11,143 nucleotides of DNA from Angelakisella sp. (GTDB lineage: Bacteria > Bacillota > Clostridia > Oscillospirales > Ruminococcaceae): the NCBI GenBank assembly GCA_022795575.1, contig JAAWGY010000050.1, forward strand, positions 1 through 11,143, read 5' to 3'. Positions within the stretch are counted from its first letter, which is position 1. Every line of letters begins with the position of its first letter. The translations under genes were made by a program, and so were the position numbers. Shown piece by piece: positions 6,978 to 11,143 of this stretch. The notes beneath the pieces are model-generated. The model did not search any database. It was not told the origin of the DNA and saw nothing but the letters and a program-made list of their open reading frames with translations.

Positions 6978-7280
6978 TCATGCTACCAGCAGCCTTTCTT
7001 TCATAATCGTGCGATAAAAATCGCTGTCTTTGTTAATCTCTGTTATTTCAAACACATCAACATCCTTTTTCAAAACCTCACGCAGCTCCTCGGCAAGGGA
7101 AAAAATCATGGTGGGCTTGAAGTTTTCCCCGCCAAACACCAAAAAGTCCAAATCGCTGCTTTCGTCAGCTTCTCCTCTTGCATAAGAGCCGAACAGGTAG
7201 ATTTCCTGCACCTTGTATTTTTCGGCTATCGGTTTGACCAGCCTGGTAATATCCCCAATGGTAAATATGCGGTCACTCAT
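6978..7280 (-). CDS. mntA: MNT-type nucleotidyltransferase (MntA-like antitoxin)
   Basis: This 100-residue protein is a minimal nucleotidyltransferase. It has LFGSYARGEADESSDLDFLV (29-48), containing the GSYARG motif (31-36), the D-x-D metal-binding pair (Asp43, Asp45), and a third acidic residue in KKDVDVF (Asp75). MntA-type proteins neutralise their HEPN partner HepT by adding AMP to a Tyr near its R-x4-6-H active site. Here HepT lies immediately downstream but is truncated, so the antitoxin is probably an orphan. The ATG at 7280 has AAGGAG at 7289-7294, 8 nt upstream, a strong site. It sits 53 nt after hsdS and is co-directional with the restriction genes. The DNA is AT-rich like hsdS. Another role, such as a solitary nucleotidyltransferase, is possible. 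Confidence 0.85.
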   Translation of the reverse strand: MSDRIFTIGDITRLVKPIAEKYKVQEIYLFGSYARGEADESSDLDFLVFGGENFKPTMIFSLAEELREVLKKDVDVFEITEINKDSDFYRTIMKERLLVA

Positions 7281-7333
7281 TTTATCAGCTCCTTTCGTTG
7301 GTTATTATTGACGGCAAACGAGAATTTAGAGGC

Positions 7334-8509
7334 TTAGAGGTCGAGGGCGGAGACATCCAGCTCGCCGGAAATGAGTTTGGGAAGAAGGGTATCCCGCAGC
7401 TCTGCAAGGCGTTTGTTTTCTAAGCGATTGCTTACAATCTGGTTTAGCATCAGGGCAGTAATTGCTCCAAAATTGTCGAGAGTTCTTCTGTCTGGCAGGA
7501 GAATCTCAAATGAATCAAAGTCTTTTTTTCCAATATGTATGACGGTCGTAGCAACTTGGGTCTGCTCTATGAGGCTCAACAGTGGCTTTATCGAGAATAG
7601 AACGAAGGCTTTATCAATAGCTTTCTTACTTTCAAAGATACATACTCGTTGATTAAGCCATGCCTCCTCATTGCCCCACAAGTACGGGCGGAATTCACCG
7701 TCCATTCCAACGACAATGTCACCTGCCTGTATCAAATGACCCTTTGGATGGATTTCAGTTGTGTATGTCACAAGCGCTTGTTCTTTCAAGTCACGAATGC
7801 GTACAACGGGCTTTCCTATCTTTTCGGTGTTAAACAGTTTGGAGGAAAAGGGCGCACCGTAGATGATTCTTGAGACTGAATATATATCAGCCTTTTCCCA
7901 TTTTTCGGGACAAGCACCACCAAACGGCTCAAAATCAACAAACCATGCCTTATATAGAGCCTGCGCCTGCTGCTCTAAAATTTCGTTTATCCTCTGGTTT
8001 AATTCGATTTTTGCCTGTATGGAATCGATAATTGAAACTATTTTTTGCTGTCTTTCTAATGTGGGTAAATCTATTTCTAATTGTTCAATCATACCTTTTG
8101 TTAGTGCATTCCTTGTTGCGCCAGCAGCTGCAAGTTGCAATAAATACTCTTTTTTCCATTGCAAGAAATATAGCAAAAAACTATTTAATACCTTATCGGG
8201 CGTACCACGTATAATTGCAACGTGTTGATTAACTCGTGCAGGCAGATAGATTGGATTCATCATACAGGACCGTGCCACAGAATCACCAGTAATATTTAGT
8301 AATATATCATTTGGTTTTACTTCAACATTGTTAAGTTTTTCAGCTTGTTCTTGGTTTATATGTGCTAATCCATTGCAGGAAAAGAAAAAATCAAGAACAT
8401 TTTGGCTCCTTACAAAAGATATTCCATCATTACAATAAGCTTCCTTTCCTCCTTTCGGAGTTGCTCCACTACCGATTTTGCTACAAATATCGCTTAATTT
8501 ATACCTCAT
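7334..8509 (-). CDS. hsdS: Type I restriction-modification specificity (S) subunit
   Basis: HsdS chooses the DNA target for both methylation and cleavage. The 391 residues show the usual two-repeat plan: target recognition domain 1 (about 1-150, opening MRYKLSDICSKIGSGATPKG), a central helical spacer (about 151-200, with LERQQKIVSIIDSIQAKIEL and ALYKAWFVDFEPF), domain 2 (about 201-345) and a C-terminal helical segment ending ELRDTLLPKLISGELDVS. The target should be a split sequence, which cannot be predicted here. The ATG at 8509 overlaps the last 11 nt of hsdM, implying translational coupling; only a weak G-rich site lies upstream. The gene is far more AT-rich than hsdM (for example 17 of 60 bases G or C at 8041-8100), which suggests replacement by transfer. 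It is shorter than many HsdS proteins but appears intact. Confidence 0.93.
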   Translation of the reverse strand: MRYKLSDICSKIGSGATPKGGKEAYCNDGISFVRSQNVLDFFFSCNGLAHINQEQAEKLNNVEVKPNDILLNITGDSVARSCMMNPIYLPARVNQHVAIIRGTPDKVLNSFLLYFLQWKKEYLLQLAAAGATRNALTKGMIEQLEIDLPTLERQQKIVSIIDSIQAKIELNQRINEILEQQAQALYKAWFVDFEPFGGACPEKWEKADIYSVSRIIYGAPFSSKLFNTEKIGKPVVRIRDLKEQALVTYTTEIHPKGHLIQAGDIVVGMDGEFRPYLWGNEEAWLNQRVCIFESKKAIDKAFVLFSIKPLLSLIEQTQVATTVIHIGKKDFDSFEILLPDRRTLDNFGAITALMLNQIVSNRLENKRLAELRDTLLPKLISGELDVSALDL

Positions 8510-10001
8510 ACCCCATCCCCCCCAACTGCCGCCGAATCTCCCCCTCCAGCTCATGGGACCGCCGGAACAGCTCCCCCAGCTCGGCGGTGAGCCGCCCCAT
8601 CTTCTCCTCGAAGGGCTCGCCGTCCTCCTCCTGCTCCTCGATGCCCACATACCGCCCCGGGGTCAGGATGTAGTCCTGGGCCGCAATCTTCTGGGTGGTA
8701 GCCACGGCGCAGAAGCCCCGGACATCCGTCAGCGTCCCGTCCACAAAGGCGTTGTAGGCGCCGGCGATGCGGCCGATGTCCTCGTCGGTGAGCTCCCGCA
8801 GCTTCCGGGTGATCATCGTCCCCAGCCTCCGGGCGTCGATAAACAGCGTCTTGCCCTTCTGCCGCTTGTTTTTGGCAAGGAACCAGAGGGATGCCGGTAT
8901 CTGGGTGGTGTAGAACAGCTGGGGAGGCATGGCGACGATGCAGTCCACCAGGTCCGCGTTGACGATGTTGCGGCGGATCTCCCCCTCCCCGCCGGACTGG
9001 GAGGAGAGGGAGCCGTTGGCCAGCACCATCCCGATCCGCCCGCCCGGGGCCAGGTGCCAGATCATGTGCTGGAGCCAGGCGAAGTTGGCGTTGCCGGCAG
9101 GGGGCGTCCCGTACTGCCAGCGGACGTCGTTCAGCAGCTTGTCCTGCCCCCAGTTGGAGAGGTTGAAGGGCGGGTTGGCCATGATGAAATCGGCCTTGAG
9201 CCGGGGGTGGCAGTCGTGGAAGAAGGTGTCGGCGTGAAAGCTGCCCAGGTCGGGCTCGATGCCCCGGATGGCCAGGTTCATCTGGGCCAGCTTCCAGGTG
9301 GTGGGGTTGGAATCCTGCCCGAAGACGGAAATCTGCTTGATGTTGCCGCCGTGGTTCTCGACAAACTCGGCCGACTGGACGAACATCCCGCCGGAGCCGC
9401 AGCAGGGGTCGTAAACCCGCCCGTCAAAGGGCTGGAGCACCTCCACCAGCGTCCGCACCACACAGCCGGGGGTGTAGAATTCCCCCGCCAGCTTGCCCTC
9501 CTGCTCCGCAAATTTGGAGAGGCAGTATTCATAGGTCCGCCCCAGGATGTCCTTACTGTTCCCGTGCTCCACCATCCGGATGTTGGTAAAGAGGTCCACC
9601 ACCTCCCCCAGCCGCCGCTTGTCCAGCTCCGGCCGGGCAAAGTTTTTGGGCAGGATGTCCTTCAGCCGCGGGTTCTCCCGCTCGATGCTCCGCATGGCCT
9701 CGTCGATGACGGCGCCCACCTCCGGCGTGTGGGCCGCGGCGGCAATCACCGACCAGCGGGCGTTTTCCGGCACAAAGAAGATGAGCTCGTAGGTGTACTC
9801 GTCCTTGTCCTCCTCAAAGCCTTGGCCCTCCGCCACCAGCTCCCGGTACTTCGCCTCAAACCGGTCGGAGATGTATTTCAGGAAGATCAGCCCCAGGACG
9901 ACGGACTTGTACTCCGAAGCGTCCAGATTCCCCCGCAGGACACAGGCGGCCTCCCAGATCTGCTTTTCAAAACCGATGGTGCTGGTGTTTTTTGCTGCCA
10001 T
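8499..10001 (-). CDS. hsdM: Type I restriction-modification DNA methyltransferase (M) subunit
   Basis: HsdM transfers a methyl group from S-adenosylmethionine to N6 of adenine, using HsdS to find its site. The 500 residues start with the HsdM N-terminal helical domain (about 10-150; FEKQIWEAACVLRGNLDASE, then LIFLKYISDRFE), followed by the N6-methyltransferase fold. EFYTP (174-178), SAM-binding motif I DPCCGSGG (198-205) and catalytic motif IV NPPF (276-279) are intact. The ATG at 10001 has GAGG about 8 nt upstream. This is the first gene of the operon, served by a near-consensus promoter at 10036-10064. hsdS starts within its last codons. It is GC-rich (45 of 60 bases at 9001-9060), in sharp contrast with hsdS. 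Confidence 0.96.
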   Translation of the reverse strand: MAAKNTSTIGFEKQIWEAACVLRGNLDASEYKSVVLGLIFLKYISDRFEAKYRELVAEGQGFEEDKDEYTYELIFFVPENARWSVIAAAAHTPEVGAVIDEAMRSIERENPRLKDILPKNFARPELDKRRLGEVVDLFTNIRMVEHGNSKDILGRTYEYCLSKFAEQEGKLAGEFYTPGCVVRTLVEVLQPFDGRVYDPCCGSGGMFVQSAEFVENHGGNIKQISVFGQDSNPTTWKLAQMNLAIRGIEPDLGSFHADTFFHDCHPRLKADFIMANPPFNLSNWGQDKLLNDVRWQYGTPPAGNANFAWLQHMIWHLAPGGRIGMVLANGSLSSQSGGEGEIRRNIVNADLVDCIVAMPPQLFYTTQIPASLWFLAKNKRQKGKTLFIDARRLGTMITRKLRELTDEDIGRIAGAYNAFVDGTLTDVRGFCAVATTQKIAAQDYILTPGRYVGIEEQEEDGEPFEEKMGRLTAELGELFRRSHELEGEIRRQLGGMGYEV

Positions 10002-10035
10002 TTCCGTTTCCTCGATTCAATCGTAGTTTTTCTCT

Positions 10036-10064
10036 ATTATACAGGCAAAAGCGACATAAATCAA
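10036..10064 (-). promoter_or_regulatory. Sigma-A type promoter of the hsdM-led defence operon
   Basis: On the minus strand TTGATT (10064-10059) and a perfect TATAAT (10041-10036) are separated by exactly 17 nt. Transcription should begin near 10029, giving a leader of about 28 nt to hsdM. This strong promoter probably drives the whole operon through mrr, as no other clear promoter is seen between the genes. Confidence 0.85.
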
Positions 10065-10068
10065 TTAA

Positions 10069-10124
10069 CAGCGGGGTGGTTTTTGCGCCAAGCTATGGTT
10101 GCCGGGGGTGGGGCAGCGGGGTGG
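10069..10124. repeat. 11-bp direct repeat upstream of the hsdM promoter
   Basis: CAGCGGGGTGG occurs at 10069-10079 and again at 10114-10124, a 45-bp period. The near copy ends 5 bp upstream of the -35 box, and the far copy lies inside the G-quadruplex motif. It could be a pair of regulator sites or a chance repeat in G-rich DNA. Confidence 0.4.
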
Positions 10125-10158
10125 GCGGGGCAGGCCGCCCTATGGGGCTTGCGCAAAA
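10081..10158. repeat. Inverted repeat flanking a G-rich segment
   Basis: TTTTGCGCCAAGC (10081-10093) is the reverse complement of GCTTGCGCAAAA (10147-10158), apart from one extra C. The arms enclose 53 nt of strongly G-rich plus-strand DNA. The right arm overlaps the T-tract of the tRNA terminator. Confidence 0.5.
10104..10130 (+). other. G-quadruplex motif on the plus strand
   Basis: Five G-runs (10104-10108, 10110-10113, 10118-10121, 10123-10125, 10127-10130) are separated by loops of 1, 4, 1 and 1 nt, which fits the G3+N1-7 rule for an intramolecular quadruplex. It lies 39 bp upstream of the hsdM -35 box, on the strand used as template by minus-strand transcription. Folding itself is inference. 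Confidence 0.6.
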
Positions 10159-10188
10159 GGAAAGGCCCCCTCAACAAAGGAGGGGGCC
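10155..10188 (-). terminator. Rho-independent terminator of tRNA-Ser
   Basis: On the minus strand GGCCCCCTC (10188-10180) pairs perfectly with GAGGGGGCC (10172-10164) around a 7-nt loop, followed by TTTCCTTTT (10163-10155). It sits about 30 nt after the tRNA 3' end and separates it from the hsdM promoter. Confidence 0.88.
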
Positions 10189-10219
10189 GGGTAGGGATTG
10201 CCTGTGGGGGCATCCCCGC

Positions 10220-10308
10220 TGGCGCAGCGGGTGGGATTCGAACCCACGGACGGTTGCCCGTCAACTGATTTCGAGTCAGTCCCGTTATGACCACTTCGAT
10301 ACCGCTGC
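10220..10308 (-). tRNA. tRNA-Ser (anticodon CGA)
   Basis: The minus strand folds into a class II tRNA. The acceptor stem is GCAGCGG (10308-10302) with CCGCTGC (10230-10224), then discriminator G and an encoded CCA (10222-10220). The anticodon stem ACTGA/TCAGT encloses loop CTCGAAA with anticodon CGA (10273-10271), reading UCG. A long variable arm (GACGG, GCAA loop, CCGTC) is diagnostic of serine together with the anticodon. The T arm is GTGGG, TTCGAAT, CCCAC. It has its own promoter (10347-10375) and terminator (10155-10188). Confidence 0.96.
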
Positions 10309-10346
10309 CTATCAGCTTCCGCCCGCCGGGGCGGAAAACATACTAT

Positions 10347-10375
10347 AGTATACAACACTTCCCGCAAAAAAACAA
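10347..10375 (-). promoter_or_regulatory. Promoter of tRNA-Ser
   Basis: On the minus strand TTGTTT (10375-10370), a 17-nt spacer and TATACT (10352-10347) give a plausible sigma-A promoter starting about 30 nt upstream of the mature tRNA. The -35 box lies within the T-tract of the upstream gene's terminator. Confidence 0.6.
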
Positions 10376-10420
10376 GAGGCCATCCCCCTGTTTTGCCAAA
10401 AAAACTGTCCCCGGGGCCTC
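10365..10420 (-). terminator. Terminator of the membrane-protein gene, overlapping the tRNA promoter
   Basis: Immediately after the stop codon, GAGGCC (10420-10415) pairs with GGCCTC (10381-10376). The minus strand then reads TTGTTTTTTT (10375-10366). The loop is long but holds a second short stem (GTTTT/AAAAC). Confidence 0.6.
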
Positions 10421-10969
10421 CTACCGCCGCCCCTTGCGCAAAAACCTGGGGGCAAAGTAGTCCCGGTAAACCTCGATGAGATTCCCCACCGTGTAGTCGT
10501 ACACCACAAAGAAAACGTTGCCCAGCACCAGCAGCACCAGGGCGGAGTACCGCCCAAAGCTGCCGAATTCATCCAGGATATCCGGGATGCCCAGCAGGTA
10601 GATCACCACTAAGTACGCCAGCACCACCAGCCCGTTAAAGAGGACCAGCTTGGCCGCCCAGCGGATGGCCTTGGGCCGGAGCTTGCCCTCCAGCAGCGTC
10701 TTGACCACCGGGTAGTGGCCGAAGAAGAAGACGAAGAGGATGGCCGCCTCCTTGCTGGGGGCCAGCAGCAGGCTCAGGAGGGATACCGCCCCGTAGACGA
10801 TCAGGGCGGTGCTCCGCCCCAGCTCCTCCGATACCGCAATCAGTACCAGCCCCGCCAGGGTGGGCAGGGAGTATTCGGAAAAGGGGATCATCCCCGTCAT
10901 AAACATCAGCAGCAGGCAGAGGCCGGAGGCCATCCCCCCTACCGCTACCTGGGTGCTTTTGTGCTTCAT
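10421..10969 (-). CDS. Uncharacterised multi-pass membrane protein
   Basis: I do not recognise the family with certainty. The 182-residue protein has about six hydrophobic segments (about 8-28, 34-50, 55-71, 74-90, 104-127 and 141-160) and a basic C-terminal tail (FAPRFLRKGRR), so it is probably embedded in the cytoplasmic membrane with that tail inside. A distinctive stretch is SKEAAILFVFFFGHYPVVK (72-90). Its size and helix count are in the range of substrate-binding (S) components of ECF vitamin transporters, but no diagnostic motif is seen, so this is only a guess. The ATG at 10969 has AAGGGG at 10981-10986, 11 nt upstream; a longer frame starts at a TTG (10999) without a ribosome binding site. 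It appears to be a single-gene unit ending in its own terminator, unrelated to the defence operon. Confidence 0.75.
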   Translation of the reverse strand: MKHKSTQVAVGGMASGLCLLLMFMTGMIPFSEYSLPTLAGLVLIAVSEELGRSTALIVYGAVSLLSLLLAPSKEAAILFVFFFGHYPVVKTLLEGKLRPKAIRWAAKLVLFNGLVVLAYLVVIYLLGIPDILDEFGSFGRYSALVLLVLGNVFFVVYDYTVGNLIEVYRDYFAPRFLRKGRR

Positions 10970-11006
10970 GGTATGTCGAACCCCTTTCGGTTTTCTCAAA
11001 GCCCCG

Positions 11007-11029
11007 CCCGTTGTTCCGCGATGAACGGG
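11007..11029. repeat. Short inverted repeat upstream of the membrane-protein gene
   Basis: CCCGTT (11007-11012) and AACGGG (11024-11029) form a 6-bp stem with an 11-nt loop in the leader region of the membrane-protein gene. Its position could suit an operator or leader hairpin; no clear promoter was found beside it. Confidence 0.3.
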
Positions 11030-11045
11030 GGACGATTGGGCCGGT

Positions 11046-11143
11046 CTTAGAGCCTATTCAAGATCTCCCTGCACGCCGCCTTGGCAGGTCTTTTCACGCC
11101 CTGCGGCGTTAAAAAACCTTGCAATACAGCAAGTATTCCTGCG
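11046..11143. repeat. Probable edge of a palindromic repeat or small mobile element
   Basis: This non-coding stretch contains ACGCCGC (11073-11079) opposite GCGGCGT (11103-11109), then an A-tract, then CTTGC/GCAAG (11118-11122, 11129-11133), with AATAC/GTATT (11123-11127, 11133-11137) as an alternative pairing. Nested palindromes next to a boundary-like AGAGCCTATTC (11049-11059) suggest the end of a MITE-like or IS-related repeat continuing beyond the window. No transposase is visible, so the identity is unproven. Confidence 0.35.

Noticed and set aside
7334..8509. Phase-variable specificity locus
   Set aside because: Only one hsdS was found, with no invertase gene, silent hsdS fragments or inverted repeats around it in the window.
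8478..10268. A 596-codon plus-strand open frame opposite hsdM
   Set aside because: It is antisense to a fully recognisable methylase, is rich in Gly, Pro, Val and Leu as expected from the complement of GC-rich coding DNA, and has no domain or ribosome binding site.
10220..10308. Attachment-site duplication of the tRNA-Ser 3' end
   Set aside because: I looked for a second copy of the T-arm and acceptor sequence near the other end of the operon (2455-2711) and elsewhere and saw none; no integrase is present.
1..11143. CRISPR array
   Set aside because: No regularly spaced direct repeats with unique spacers are visible; the only direct repeat noted is a two-copy 11-mer.

Overview
The window looks like chromosomal DNA from a GC-rich, endospore-forming member of the Clostridia, probably an Oscillospiraceae-like gut bacterium. 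The evidence is an alpha/beta-type small acid-soluble spore protein with a plausible sigma-G promoter, Gram-positive AGGAGG-type ribosome binding sites, a guanine riboswitch, and a GC-rich background interrupted by one AT-rich block. The genus assignment is inference.

Layout from left to right: a non-coding, hairpin-rich stretch (1-233) and a rho-independent terminator (235-283) end a purine-permease transcription unit on the minus strand. That unit is a PbuG/AzgA-type permease (300-1718) with a guanine-class purine riboswitch in its leader (1853-1913) and an extended -10 promoter (1932-1940). Next is a 59-residue spore DNA-binding protein on the plus strand (2275-2454) with its own terminator.

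The centre (2712-10001) is a defence operon read on the minus strand from a near-consensus promoter at 10036-10064, in the order hsdM, hsdS, MNT nucleotidyltransferase, truncated hepT, hsdR, mrr. hsdM, hsdS and hsdR form a complete Type I restriction-modification system. mrr is a Type IV, modification-dependent endonuclease at the end of the operon. Between hsdS and hsdR lies an MNT antitoxin-like gene followed by a 5'-truncated remnant of its usual HEPN partner (hepT). From about 6790 to about 8505 (hsdS, mnt, hepT remnant) the DNA is strikingly AT-rich compared with hsdM and hsdR on either side, which suggests the specificity module and the toxin-antitoxin pair were exchanged or inserted as a cassette.

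Upstream of the operon lie a G-quadruplex motif inside an inverted repeat, a tRNA-Ser(CGA) gene with its own promoter and terminator, and a six-helix membrane protein of unknown function (10421-10969). The window ends in what looks like the edge of a palindromic repeat element (11046-11143). All protein genes except the spore protein are on the minus strand. No integrase, transposase gene or CRISPR array was seen.
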